Shown here one piece after another: positions 40,765 to 49,964 of a stretch of DNA of 64,000 bases. The notes under the pieces were generated by a model. That model was given only the letters and a program-made list of their open reading frames with translations. It was not told the origin of the DNA and ran no database searches. The DNA is from Azospirillum sp. 51_20 (lineage in GTDB: Bacteria > Pseudomonadota > Alphaproteobacteria > RF32 > CAG-239), in contig MNTV01000026.1 of NCBI GenBank assembly GCA_001917175.1, positions 3,156 through 67,155 on the forward strand, written 5' to 3'. The first letter of the stretch is position 1. Every line of letters begins with the position of its first letter. The position numbers were made by a program, and so were the translations under genes.

Positions 40765-41188
40765 GGAGCAGCAAACAGGACCTTGGTGCGCCCTTTTCCG
40801 CCGGCAAAACCCCGGTTAAACAAGTCCCGGTTAAAGCGGAACTTTGCCGTCAGACAAATATTCCCCGCTCAACCGGGGGGCTGATCGCGGTAAAGCCCAT
40901 GGTTTAACCGCGATCAAAGGAACAAGGCGGGATTGCCCCCCATTTTGCACATTTGAATCACGATCGGGACTTGACCATGATCAAAGGCGCAAGGCATCGT
41001 TGCCCGGCATTTTAAGCATTCAGCCCAAGTAAACCCGTTTTTTTGTCAAAAACATAATAAACTTTCATTAGCTTATCCCAGCGATATTAGCCATTCCAAA
41101 CCTCAAACACCCGGCCAAAAGCTTCGCAAGCATAGCAGCCGAGCCGAAAATCGATCTCTGCCTGCTTACGCAAACGTTCAAAACATAA
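40765..41188. repeat. Gene-free stretch with degenerate tandem units of about 67 bp
   Basis: GATCAAAGG-x2-CAAGGC at 40912 and 40979 heads two diverged copies that continue TTGCCC-x4-ATTTT-x2-GCATT. Around them are GATCGCGG/CCGCGATC (40883-40916), an imperfect palindrome, and CCCCGGTTAA-like repeats (40809, 40824). From 41050 to 41188 nothing recognised. No open frame with ribosome site. Confidence 0.55.
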
Positions 41189-41246
41189 AAAAAACGGCTG
41201 AGCGAACTGTCCGTTTTTCGGAGGACAGATCACGAGCCGTTTTTTT
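41189..41246. terminator. Long hairpin terminator between alr and the large minus-strand gene
   Basis: AAAACGGCT / AGCCGTTTT outer stem with inner GTCC/GGAC, A-run before and T-run after; symmetric, so likely bidirectional. Confidence 0.8.
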
Positions 41247-41270
41247 TGCTGTTTCAAAGAAGTCTCGTCG

Positions 41271-43889
41271 TTAACGACTTTCTATCTCTTTTTGCATCTT
41301 AGCAAGCTGCCTTAGTTCCCTACGGCTAAGATTTTGAGCTTCTGGAGAATTCGGATTCAGCTTCTGAGCTGCCTGAGCCCCTTCAAGTCCCGGACGTTTG
41401 CCGGACTGGGTAGTGGCGCCGACAGTATACTTTTCTTCTTTCTGTACGGAACGGGTAATGACTTCATCACCGCCGCGGTCGCCGTCCCCTTCCAGCTCCA
41501 GACGAATGTCGGAACCGCTGTTTTCTTCCGTGATAATAGTGGCGGGAATCGGTTTTTGCGGTTCAATCGGCTCAACGATTTTTCTTTCCTCGCCGCCTTT
41601 GACTTCTTCATACATAACCCGTTTGTCATCCGGACAATTGGTACCTTCACCGATAACGCGGATCCGGCGGGTCATGGTCAGGGTACCATCTTCATCAACC
41701 GGCAATCCTTTGTAACCGGCGCCGGCTACGGCGAAGAATTTATCCGCATCCATCCGGCCGTCAGCTCTGCCGGCTTCGTTTAAGGTACAGATGTCAAGCG
41801 TTTTGCGGGCGGTTTCCATCTGCTCGGCCGTCAGCTGATCGCCGCAGCCCAGCAGATGGTAAATGTCTTCCAACTGCTTGCCAAGGGAACCGGTGCCGAT
41901 GGTACCGAACTCTCCGCTCTTAACCGAAGTGATCGCCGCCAGACGGGAGAACTTGAACAGTACCTGTTCAGCCGTCATCGGGTTGTCGGAGTCAACGCTC
42001 AACTCGGCCGCATAGTGGGCGGCATGTGAATAAAAACGATCCATACCGGCGCCGTCGGTGGTATCCAGTTTATCATACCAGCTTTTCAGGGTTTCAAACT
42101 GACGACGGCTGATGCCCATGTTTTCGTTCCATTGTTCGGGGAAATCCTTCATTTCAAAATCATCAACGACAGACGTCTGTTCGGTTTGAACCTCTGCTTC
42201 CCGGTTGTCGGCCTGCGCTACCCGGATATCGGCGTCACTCTGTTCCCGCGCATCGGTAAGATTTTCACCTTGCAGCGTCTTTCGAACATTGAGCGTATCG
42301 GTTTGCGCTTTTTGAACGGTAATACTGTCCGTCTGTTGCTCTAATGTTTCCGAATGCGGATCAGTCAGCGTATCTGACCGGGTTTCGCCGGCATGAGCGT
42401 CACTGCAGGCCTCGGCCACAAACATGGTTACCGCGGCGCCGAGAGCAGACATTCCCAGACTCTTCCATTCTCTTTTGCGTTCTTCGGCGTCTTTGGCCGT
42501 TGCTACGCCGACGATATTGCTGGTTACTGACCCGGCAATCGTTACCGCGCGTTTGGCCATTTTCTGTGCGGCCAGTTGTTTGGCAACTTCCGCCGCCGTC
42601 TGAGTTGCCACGTCGGCACCGACCGAAGCCGCCGTGCCGGCAATGCCCCAGCTGACGGCCGCCGCACCGACCGAAAACACCGCTTTGGTCAAAAACTTGC
42701 CATTGGTATAAATTTCTTTGTAGCTTTTGTCCGGGTGTTCCTTTTTCTGCTTATACGCTTCGTAGATAACCCGGCGGCCGACGGTATAGGCGGCATACGC
42801 GGCGCCGCCGACCAGCGCGGCCGTTCCGCCGGTGGCGACCGTTGCGGCAAAACCGGCGGCGGCAACCATGTCGGCCCCGATTTCATATTTATTTTTATAG
42901 ATGTTTTTGGCAACGCTCAGGGCAATTTCGTATTTGTTTTCCCAAACGTGTTTGCAGCCTTCGTTGAAAGCGACGATGCCGTCCGACATCTTTTTGTTGC
43001 AGCTTTCAAAAACCTTGTTGGCGCCGGCTCTCGCCTTCTGCCACTGATTGCGCAACGTTTTGCCCTGATCTTTCAGCTTGGCAAAACCCCGATTGATTCG
43101 GTCGGCGATTTTTTTGACATTGTTTTTATACTCGGCCAGCCGCTCTTCCGCCTGAGCCGACACTTTGGCGCAATAGCCGATGGCGCCTTCGACGCCGATC
43201 GACAGTTTTTCCGCGCCCGATTTGCCGATATTGGCAATCTTTTCCTTTATTTCCTTGGTTCGGGCGGAAAGCAGAATTTTTGCCTCTTCGTCGGCCTTTT
43301 TTCTGTCGCCGGAATATTTCTTGTCCATTTCCCGGTTGATTTTGGTCGTTTCGGCAACAAGAAAGCTCTGCAAAAGCGCCAAATCGATTTTTTCGTTCAG
43401 GGTTTCCCGGTAAACGGCTTTTTTGGCTTCCGCATCAGCCGCGTTCATAAACTTTTTGGCCGCCGGAGATTCCGGGCTGCTGGCGCCGCGGAGCTCGCTG
43501 TCGGCTTCCAGCTTGGCCGCGGCAACGATCTGCGCGATCATTTTGTCACGCTCTTTGCCTTCCACGGCTTTGCTTACTTCTTTACCGTTTTCGCTGACGG
43601 TCTGATACAGTTCGACTTTTTCCAGCCGTTTGCGGGTATCGGCAAAAGCCGGATCTTTTTCGTCCAGAGGATCGGTTGCCGCACTCAGTTCCTCCACCGC
43701 TTTGGCCGACGTCGCCAAACCGGTATACAGACTCATATCCAGCTTTACTTTGGTTTCGATGTGCTGAAGCAGCCTGGCAAATTCGGCGCCGTACTCTTTT
43801 TGTCCGTTTAAGGCGTCGTAGAGCTCGTCGGCATCGTTAAAATTGCCGTTTCTGATCAATTCCGCTGCTTGCTTTGCATTCATTGCCAT
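41271..43889 (-). CDS. Large protein of unknown function (872 aa) with central hydrophobic segments
   Basis: N-terminal third is highly charged and helical (many Lys/Glu/Ala heptads). Residues about 340-375, 400-425 and 475-495 are Gly/Ala-rich hydrophobic stretches (VAAAGFAATVATGGTAALVG; SVGAAAVSWGIAGTAASVG) that could insert in a membrane. The next 90 residues are Gln/Thr/Glu/Asp-rich, then a helical block and a polar C-terminus. No N-terminal signal peptide. GAGGAG precedes the ATG. The layout recalls secreted effector or surface-associated proteins, but this is inference. Together with the next upstream gene it forms a co-oriented pair of large unknowns. Confidence 0.75.
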   Translation of the reverse strand: MAMNAKQAAELIRNGNFNDADELYDALNGQKEYGAEFARLLQHIETKVKLDMSLYTGLATSAKAVEELSAATDPLDEKDPAFADTRKRLEKVELYQTVSENGKEVSKAVEGKERDKMIAQIVAAAKLEADSELRGASSPESPAAKKFMNAADAEAKKAVYRETLNEKIDLALLQSFLVAETTKINREMDKKYSGDRKKADEEAKILLSARTKEIKEKIANIGKSGAEKLSIGVEGAIGYCAKVSAQAEERLAEYKNNVKKIADRINRGFAKLKDQGKTLRNQWQKARAGANKVFESCNKKMSDGIVAFNEGCKHVWENKYEIALSVAKNIYKNKYEIGADMVAAAGFAATVATGGTAALVGGAAYAAYTVGRRVIYEAYKQKKEHPDKSYKEIYTNGKFLTKAVFSVGAAAVSWGIAGTAASVGADVATQTAAEVAKQLAAQKMAKRAVTIAGSVTSNIVGVATAKDAEERKREWKSLGMSALGAAVTMFVAEACSDAHAGETRSDTLTDPHSETLEQQTDSITVQKAQTDTLNVRKTLQGENLTDAREQSDADIRVAQADNREAEVQTEQTSVVDDFEMKDFPEQWNENMGISRRQFETLKSWYDKLDTTDGAGMDRFYSHAAHYAAELSVDSDNPMTAEQVLFKFSRLAAITSVKSGEFGTIGTGSLGKQLEDIYHLLGCGDQLTAEQMETARKTLDICTLNEAGRADGRMDADKFFAVAGAGYKGLPVDEDGTLTMTRRIRVIGEGTNCPDDKRVMYEEVKGGEERKIVEPIEPQKPIPATIITEENSGSDIRLELEGDGDRGGDEVITRSVQKEEKYTVGATTQSGKRPGLEGAQAAQKLNPNSPEAQNLSRRELRQLAKMQKEIESR

Positions 43890-44031
43890 GAGTTTTCTCC
43901 TCAAAATCCCCATATTCTACATATTTGCCTGCACTATACCACAGAAAGTATGTGCAGGCAAGTATTTTTTGTCAATTTTTGTATTCTTTTACAAATTTTT
44001 AATAATCGGCATGATGAATTTTCAAACCCTT

Positions 44032-45624
44032 TTATTGCAGAGTCTGTCCTTTTTTCTCTTTCATGGCTTCCAAGACCGCCGGATCCATTTCCCGTTTTTT
44101 CGGGAAAGCCTTCTCCATGGCGGCGTTAATGTTGACCTTTTCTTCTTCCGTCCGCTCGCCGTAAGGTTTGGTTTCGACAACAAAAGAGCCACCGTTTTCC
44201 GGCTTGCGTTTAATGCTGTCAACACCATAACGCTGCAATGCGGTTTCATAAAGCGCCTGCTTGTCCTTGTCTCCGTCATATTCAGCTTCAACATATTTCA
44301 TCATAAGGATCTTCGCCTTCAGCGCATCTTCCTTGTCACCTTCCAACACACCGCTTTTCAACTCTTCTTCTTTCTTTCTCAGACTATTTTCAAATTCATC
44401 CGTATCATCTCTGGAATCTAAGTCAAGGTCCCTCGAGTAACGCCCCAAACATGACTGAACCACATTACTTTTTACGGAATAGGATGTCTCTTTTTCCTGT
44501 TTTTCTTCTTTTTTCTCTTCCGTCTTTTCTTCTTTCGGCACAAAACCGTTATAGACTGCGCGGTCTTCCTCGCTTAAGTTCTGGATTTCGACCCCGCCTT
44601 TGGCACAGGCTTCGATCAGCGCGGCCTTGAATTCCGGCGTCATGGTCGGACCGAGCTTGATATCCTGTCCGTTTTCTTTGGCCAGAGCGATAATTTCCTT
44701 AAAATGATCAGCATTGGGCTTTTCGCCTTCCGGCGTTTTGACCGACAGTTTGTCCTTGTCGGCATAATGAACCTCGGTACCGTTTTTGAACTTGCCTTTC
44801 AAACCGGCCGGACGCTCGCCGTTCTCATCGGCCTCGTTATCGCGGGTCCACTCGTTGCCGTTTTCCTGACCGTATCTGGTTAAGGCCGCGTCATATTTCC
44901 TGACCCAGTCGGGATCTTCATTTTCCGCCGTGCGCGGACCGTTGCCGTCCGCTCCGTCGACTTCAATGGCAGAACCGTCGCCGGCCGCCGCAGTGCCGTC
45001 GTTGCCTTCCCCCGTATCCTGCCGATCGTCGTTGCCGTCCTTTTCCAGCTCTTTATGCCGCTTTTCCAGCTTTTCAAAATCTGCTTCGCTGACTTTACCG
45101 TCTGCAATCTTTATTTCCAGATCTTTAAACTTTTCCTCATCATAATAGCCGGGAAGATCGACCATGTGGTCATTTTCGTTGTCCGCGGCGGCGCTGCCGG
45201 CCGGAACATTATCTTCAACTTCCGGTTGCTTTTTGTCTTCGCTCATTTGTTCCTCCTGTGACGATATTCCCAAATAATCTTTCAAACTTCCGGGTTTAAC
45301 ATACAATTCCCGGTAAATGGCATCATTAAACTCCACATCTTTCAAAACGCCGTGCAGTTTCCGCTGTTTGAGTTCGGCCTGCAGCATGTTCTGTACTTTC
45401 TTCTGTCCTTTGGCAGTCGCGTTCAGATAGTGCGGTATTTTATCGTTGCGGAGCATTTCCCCGATTCTGGCAAAGCCATCGCCTTCGCCTTTCTGCGAAG
45501 CCGCACGTTCCAAATTCACCCTGACGCCGGCCATATAGTTCTGATAAGGTCTAGAAACCTTGACTTTGTCAACGACCTCAAGCAGCGCGTCCGTTTCTTC
45601 GGTTGTCAGATTGACTTCGGCCAT
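44032..45624 (-). CDS. Large acidic protein of unknown function (530 aa)
   Basis: Acidic, Asp/Glu/Lys/Asn-rich with long disordered segments (GNDDRQDTGEGNDGTAAAGD). Residues about 310-350 (DHFKEIIALAKENGQDIKLG then TPEFKAALIEACAKGGVEI) resemble the small 'LPD'-type domains found in large polyvalent phage/plasmid proteins; this is a weak resemblance. No signal peptide, no membrane helix. GAGGTG precedes ATG at 45624. It is followed after 140 bases by the 872-residue gene on the same strand. Possibly both are exported by a non-Sec route or act in the cytoplasm; unknown. Confidence 0.72.
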   Translation of the reverse strand: MAEVNLTTEETDALLEVVDKVKVSRPYQNYMAGVRVNLERAASQKGEGDGFARIGEMLRNDKIPHYLNATAKGQKKVQNMLQAELKQRKLHGVLKDVEFNDAIYRELYVKPGSLKDYLGISSQEEQMSEDKKQPEVEDNVPAGSAAADNENDHMVDLPGYYDEEKFKDLEIKIADGKVSEADFEKLEKRHKELEKDGNDDRQDTGEGNDGTAAAGDGSAIEVDGADGNGPRTAENEDPDWVRKYDAALTRYGQENGNEWTRDNEADENGERPAGLKGKFKNGTEVHYADKDKLSVKTPEGEKPNADHFKEIIALAKENGQDIKLGPTMTPEFKAALIEACAKGGVEIQNLSEEDRAVYNGFVPKEEKTEEKKEEKQEKETSYSVKSNVVQSCLGRYSRDLDLDSRDDTDEFENSLRKKEEELKSGVLEGDKEDALKAKILMMKYVEAEYDGDKDKQALYETALQRYGVDSIKRKPENGGSFVVETKPYGERTEEEKVNINAAMEKAFPKKREMDPAVLEAMKEKKGQTLQ

Positions 45625-45714
45625 TGTCAGCACCTCTTTGTTGTTTGCTTATATCGGCAAGATAACACAAAAAAACGTTTTTGTCCACTTTTTTGTTAAA
45701 TATCAATTGCGATT

Positions 45715-45747
45715 ATAAAAAAAACGAGCCGCAAAAGCAACTCGTTT
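45715..45747 (-). terminator. Intrinsic terminator of the nrd operon
   Basis: AACGAGTTGC-TTTT-GCGGCTCGTT (10 bp with two G-U pairs) followed by TTTTTTTT on the minus strand. Confidence 0.9.
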
Positions 45748-45767
45748 TCAAAAGGTTGTGACAAAAA

Positions 45768-46472
45768 TCAGCGACGGACGTCAAATACCCGGAAGCAGGC
45801 ACGAAGATGCTCGAGCAACTCCTTGTCGAGAAAGAAACGCTCACAATCGGCATCGGTCGAGGTTTTATCGCTTTCAACCGGGCGGTACTTTTGCAGAAAA
45901 TACTTTTCCACTCCCCGCGCCTTTAGTTCCCCGGCGATCATATAAATGTCCTCAATTGTCAGAATCCGCGGGTCGCAGGTAGTGCGGCATTCAAAATCGA
46001 CACCGCTTTCCGTCAGCAGCTTCAGGCTTTCCTCCGCTTCATGCAGATGATCGGCACCACCTACCGCCGTTTTGTATTTTTCCCGTTCAAACGGCGCCTT
46101 GACGTCAAAACCGATCCAGTCAACCAGCGGCAGAACTTCCGCCAGATGCTTCGGCCGGTAGCCGCCGGTATGCAGTCCGATCAAAAAGCCCAGTTCCTTC
46201 ACTTCGGCGACGGCCGCCGCCAGACCGTTTTGCATCAGCGGCTCGCCGCCGGAAAAAACGACGCCGTCCAAAATGCCGCGCCGGGTTTTCAGAAATTCGA
46301 CAAACTTTTCCCAGACGAAGTTGTCCGCCGCCGAGGCGTCCTGCAAAAACGCGTTGTGACAGAACGGACACCGCCACGGACAGCCCTGCATAAAGACAAC
46401 AGCCGCTATCTTATCAGGAAAATCGACGGTGCTGAAAGTTTCAACACCGCCGATCTTAACCGGGTTTACCAT
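45768..46472 (-). CDS. nrdG: Anaerobic ribonucleotide-reductase activating enzyme (radical SAM)
   Basis: A 234-residue radical-SAM protein. GCPWRCPFCHN gives C31-x3-C35-x2-C38 for the 4Fe-4S cluster, and VVFSGGEPLMQ is the SAM-binding GGE motif. It would place the glycyl radical on the reductase. It is longer than E. coli NrdG (154 residues) and of the PflA-like 'NrdG2' kind (TIGR02495 type). Start at 46472 follows the glycyl-subunit gene by 17 bases; longer upstream frames overlap that gene. Confidence 0.9.
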   Translation of the reverse strand: MVNPVKIGGVETFSTVDFPDKIAAVVFMQGCPWRCPFCHNAFLQDASAADNFVWEKFVEFLKTRRGILDGVVFSGGEPLMQNGLAAAVAEVKELGFLIGLHTGGYRPKHLAEVLPLVDWIGFDVKAPFEREKYKTAVGGADHLHEAEESLKLLTESGVDFECRTTCDPRILTIEDIYMIAGELKARGVEKYFLQKYRPVESDKTSTDADCERFFLDKELLEHLRACFRVFDVRR

Positions 46473-46489
46473 TGCCGCCGGCTCAAAGG

Positions 46490-46699
46490 CTATTCGGCCG
46501 CAACGTTGACATAGGTTGCACAGCCGCAGCCTTCGACCGCTTTGGCTTCGGTGAAATACTGTCTGGCGTAAAATTCCGACTTTTTGCCTTTGTTGAATTC
46601 GGATACCGGACGCAGATAGCCCATAACCCGGGTCCATACTTCGCAGGGCTGTCTTTCTTCGTCGCTCAGTTTTACGTCATTGATATTTACAACTGTCAT
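46490..46699 (-). CDS. Separate glycyl-radical domain of the anaerobic ribonucleotide reductase
   Basis: A 69-residue protein that matches the last domain of class III NrdD: CEVWTRVMGYLRPVSEFNKG with RVMGY (radical Gly27) and KKSEFYARQYF. The main NrdD encoded just upstream ends before this domain, so the glycyl radical is carried on its own polypeptide that must dock into the reductase barrel, in the way YfiD/GrcA can replace the damaged end of pyruvate formate-lyase. A C-terminal GCGCATYV adds two Cys of unknown role. Between nrdD (40 bases) and nrdG (17 bases). Confidence 0.88.
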   Translation of the reverse strand: MTVVNINDVKLSDEERQPCEVWTRVMGYLRPVSEFNKGKKSEFYARQYFTEAKAVEGCGCATYVNVAAE

Positions 46700-46738
46700 T
46701 TCTCTTCTCCAAATTTAATTGTATCATAATGTTGATGT

Positions 46739-48802
46739 TTATGCAACTTCGGATGAGGCTGCGGCTCTTCTTTTTTCTGCCATCTTCTCTTCGTCGCAGA
46801 AGGGGCAGTATTTGTGTTCTCCGGAAATGTAACCGTGCTTGGGGCAAACGGAAAAAGTCGGAGTGATGGTAATGTACGGTAAACGGTAGTTGGTCAGCAC
46901 GCGTTTGACAATGTCGCGGCAAACCTTGGCCGAAGACACACGCTGCCCCATATAGAGGTGCAGCACCGTGCCGCCGGTATATTTCGACTGCAGATCGGCC
47001 TGCAGCTCCAACGCCTCGAACGGATCGTCGGTAAAGCCGACCGGCAGCTGCGAAGAGTTGGTATAATAGGGGTTCTCGCTTGTACCCGCCTGAATGATGC
47101 CGACAAAGCGCTTTTTGTCTTCGCGGGCAAAGCGGTAGGTGGCGCTTTCCGCCGGAGTGGCCTCAAGGTTGTACATATGGCCGGTTTCTTCCTGGATTTT
47201 GACCAGACGCGCACGGATGTAGTCCAAGAACTTTTCGGCAAAGGCGCGGCCCCATTCGTCGGTGATGTCATGCTTGCCGTCGGTGAAGTTCAGGATCATC
47301 TCGTTGATGCCGTTGACGCCGATGGTCGAAAAATGGTTGCGGAGCGTGCCGAGGTAGCGTTTGGTGTAGGGGAACAAACCGTTGTCGATCAGACGCTGAA
47401 TCAGCTTGCGCTTGAGTTCCAGCGAAGTGCGGGCAATGTTCATCAGTTCGTCGACGCGGGCAAACAGGCCGGCTTCGTTGTTTTTGTAAACAAAGCCCAG
47501 ACGCGCACAGTTGAAAGTGACGACGCCGATCGACCCCGTCTGCTCGGCCGAACCGAACAGGCCGTTGCCTTTGGCCAGCAGTTCGCGCAGATCAAGCTGC
47601 AGACGGCAGCACATGGAACGAATCTGTCCCGGCTTCAGGGTCGAGTTGATAAAGTTCTGGAAATAAGGCAAACCGTATTTGGCCGTCATTTCAAACAACA
47701 ATTCGGTGTTCTCGTCTTCCCAGGGGAAATCCGGCGTCATGTTGTAAGTCGGAATCGGGAAAGTAAACGGCCGCCCCTTGATGTCGCCTTTCATCATGAC
47801 ATTGATGTAGGCTTTGTTGATCATGTCCATTTCCGGCTTGAGGTCGCCGTAGGTAAACGGCTGTTCGACGCCGGCGATCAGCGGATGCTTGTCGCGCAGA
47901 TCTTCCGGGCATACCCAGTCAAAGGTAAAGTTGGTAAACGGCGTCTGCGATCCCCAGCGGGAAGGAACGTTCAGGTTGTAAATCAGTTCCTGAAAGGCCT
48001 GTTCAACCTGTTCATAGCTCAGATTGTCCGCCCGGATGTAGGGCGCCAGGTAGGTGTCGACCGAAGAAAAAGCCTGTGCGCCGGCCCACTCGTTTTGCAG
48101 CGTGCCCATAAAATTGACCATCTGGCCGACAGCTGCCGACAGGTGTTTGGCCGGGCCGGCCTCGGCTTTGCCGGGAACGCCGTTGAAACCTTCGTGCAAT
48201 AGGTTTTTCAACGACCAGCCGGCGCAATAGGCGGCCAGCATGTCCAAATCGTGAATGTGAATGTCGCCGTTGCGGTGGGCTTCTCCGACTTCCGCCGGAT
48301 AAACGTGGCTCAGCCAGTAGTTAGCGGTAACTTTGCCGGCGACGTTTAAGATCAAACCGCCGTTGGAATAACCCTGGTTGGCGTTGGCATTGACGCGCCA
48401 GTCCAGTTTTTCCAGATATTCGTTGATCGAACTTTCAACGTCGACCATCACCTTTTTTTCGCCGCGCAGGCGATGGCGCTGCTCGCGGTAAAGAATATAA
48501 GCCTTGGCGGTGGTGAAATAGTTGGCGGAAATCAGCACCTGTTCGACCACGTCCTGAATGCATTCGATCGTCGGCAGGGTTTCCGTAAATTTGTGTTCCA
48601 GCACTTTCAGAACCTGAGCCGTCAGCAGATAGCTCTCCTGTTCGCCGAACTCGCCGGTTGATTCACCCGCTTTGCGGATGGCGTTGTAAATTTTGTCGCT
48701 GTCAAACGGAACCATGGTGCCGTCCCGTTTGATCACATTGGCGATTTTGGTCTCCTTGGCTTTGGAAACGCTGTACTTTTCTTCGGACATCGCTTTTGAC
48801 AT
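46739..48802 (-). CDS. nrdD: Anaerobic ribonucleoside-triphosphate reductase large subunit without glycyl domain
   Basis: About 687 residues. An N-terminal ATP-cone (IANVIKRDGTMVPFDSDKIYNAI) for allosteric control is followed by the ten-stranded barrel: RVNANANQGYSN, HIHDLDMLAAYCAGWSL, GSIGVVTFNCARLGF with the active-site Cys, and NPYYTNSSQLPVG. The C-terminal metal site is SVCPKHG ... HKYCPFCDEE (three Cys and one His). The chain then ends in MAEKRRAAASSEVA, with no RVxGY glycyl motif, which is on the next gene. Start 48802 overlaps its ribosome site; ATG at 48790 is an alternative. Confidence 0.93.
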   Translation of the reverse strand: MSKAMSEEKYSVSKAKETKIANVIKRDGTMVPFDSDKIYNAIRKAGESTGEFGEQESYLLTAQVLKVLEHKFTETLPTIECIQDVVEQVLISANYFTTAKAYILYREQRHRLRGEKKVMVDVESSINEYLEKLDWRVNANANQGYSNGGLILNVAGKVTANYWLSHVYPAEVGEAHRNGDIHIHDLDMLAAYCAGWSLKNLLHEGFNGVPGKAEAGPAKHLSAAVGQMVNFMGTLQNEWAGAQAFSSVDTYLAPYIRADNLSYEQVEQAFQELIYNLNVPSRWGSQTPFTNFTFDWVCPEDLRDKHPLIAGVEQPFTYGDLKPEMDMINKAYINVMMKGDIKGRPFTFPIPTYNMTPDFPWEDENTELLFEMTAKYGLPYFQNFINSTLKPGQIRSMCCRLQLDLRELLAKGNGLFGSAEQTGSIGVVTFNCARLGFVYKNNEAGLFARVDELMNIARTSLELKRKLIQRLIDNGLFPYTKRYLGTLRNHFSTIGVNGINEMILNFTDGKHDITDEWGRAFAEKFLDYIRARLVKIQEETGHMYNLEATPAESATYRFAREDKKRFVGIIQAGTSENPYYTNSSQLPVGFTDDPFEALELQADLQSKYTGGTVLHLYMGQRVSSAKVCRDIVKRVLTNYRLPYITITPTFSVCPKHGYISGEHKYCPFCDEEKMAEKRRAAASSEVA

Positions 48803-48839
48803 TCCTTCCCGTGGCTAGTGGTTAACTCAATTTCGATCT

Positions 48840-48884
48840 ACCATATATAGTTTAACAAAAAGTAAAAGCCTCTATATCTAGTAT
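48840..48884 (-). promoter_or_regulatory. Two NrdR-like boxes upstream of nrdD
   Basis: On the minus strand ATACTAGATATAGA (48871-48884) and AAACTATATATGGT (48840-48853) resemble the NrdR box ACACTATATATTGT; the second differs at two positions. Their starts are 31 bases apart, the three-turn spacing known for NrdR operators. NrdR represses ribonucleotide reductases when dATP is abundant. Confidence 0.7.
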
Positions 48885-48904
48885 TGCACAACTTTTTATC
48901 AAAT

Positions 48905-49280
48905 TCTTTTTTACGGCATGAATCGGTCAGATGACATGCTTTAGATACTGCAACAAAGCCGCGGTTTCATCAAGCCGGAAAAATTTATATTTGCCCCCTT
49001 TTTACTCTTGACATAAGGCATGCCTTTAGAAAGCGGGAAAAATTTTTTTTGCCCTCTGGTGGATAAAATTTTGCAAAAAACTCTTTTTGTCACAAAAACA
49101 ACCGTTTATAAAAAAAGTTAATATACACAAGCAGTTTGCGGCCGCGGACCACCCGCCGCCCTTTTATCCACAGACAATTTTTAGACGAAAAAGATAATCC
49201 TTTGCAAGTTTTCCGTCCGCTGCGGGAAACCTTCAGCCGCCTTAAAAAAACGCCTTTTGCGGAAACGGCGAGCAAAAAGG
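48905..49280. other. Divergent intergenic region between nrdD and lolA
   Basis: AT-rich. It contains a perfect 12-bp palindrome AAGGCATGCCTT (near 49015) just after TTGACA (49009), which could be an operator, and several T-runs. Short open frames at 49090-49318 look like chance. No RNA gene recognised. Confidence 0.5.
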
Positions 49281-49309
49281 TTGTAATGTGCGGACAAGTC
49301 AATTATATT
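49281..49309 (+). promoter_or_regulatory. Sigma-70-type promoter of lolA-xthA
   Basis: TTGTAA (49281-49286), 17 bases, TATATT (49304-49309); ATG follows after 43 bases. Confidence 0.5.
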
Positions 49310-49352
49310 TATCTTTAGTTTTAATTCAAACAGGTTTTATAAGGACAAAGGA

Positions 49353-49964
49353 ATGAAGATTTTATACGCCGCGGCGGCCTTTCTGCTGTGGCTGCCAGCC
49401 GCAACCGCCGCCGTGCCGACCAGCAGCGACATCGGAAAAATCGAAAACTATCTCAACTCGGTCAAAACGCTCACCGCGCGTTTTGTGCAGAACGCCAGCA
49501 ACGGCAACGTCGCCGAAGGCAAACTGTGGATTGAAAAACCGAACAAAATCCGCATGGAATACGGCGCGCCGACCAACGTGCTGATCGTCGGCAACGGCGA
49601 TTTTATCGTTTACCACGACAAAGACCTTGATCAGGTGAGCAACATCGACTATGAGGACATTCCCGCCAGCCTGATCCTCGGCAACGATATCCGAATCGAC
49701 GGCAAAAACATCAAAATCACCGATTTTTATCAGGACTCGGGGACTACCATCGCCACCTTGGAATATGCCAAAGGCGGCATCGGCCCGATTACCCTGGTGT
49801 TCAACAACCAGCCGTTTGAATTGAGGCAGTGGAAAATCGTTGATCCGCAAAGCGTGGAAGTGACGGTTTCCCTTTACGGCAGCAAAACCGACGAAAAATT
49901 GCCGGCCTCCCTGTTCCGTTTCCGCAAGCCGAATAATCCGCTTAACAACAAAAAAGGACGTTAA
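49353..49964 (+). CDS. lolA: Outer-membrane lipoprotein carrier protein LolA
   Basis: A 203-residue periplasmic chaperone that carries lipoproteins from LolCDE to the outer membrane. Signal peptide about 1-20 (ending ATAAV). The mature part follows the family: IENYLNSVKTLTARFVQ, GKLWIEKPNKIRMEY, IVGNGDFIVYHDKDLDQ and the late PFELRQWKIVDPQ. AAAGG precedes the ATG. It overlaps xthA (TAATG), a pairing common in Alphaproteobacteria. Confidence 0.93.
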   Translation: MKILYAAAAFLLWLPAATAAVPTSSDIGKIENYLNSVKTLTARFVQNASNGNVAEGKLWIEKPNKIRMEYGAPTNVLIVGNGDFIVYHDKDLDQVSNIDYEDIPASLILGNDIRIDGKNIKITDFYQDSGTTIATLEYAKGGIGPITLVFNNQPFELRQWKIVDPQSVEVTVSLYGSKTDEKLPASLFRFRKPNNPLNNKKGR

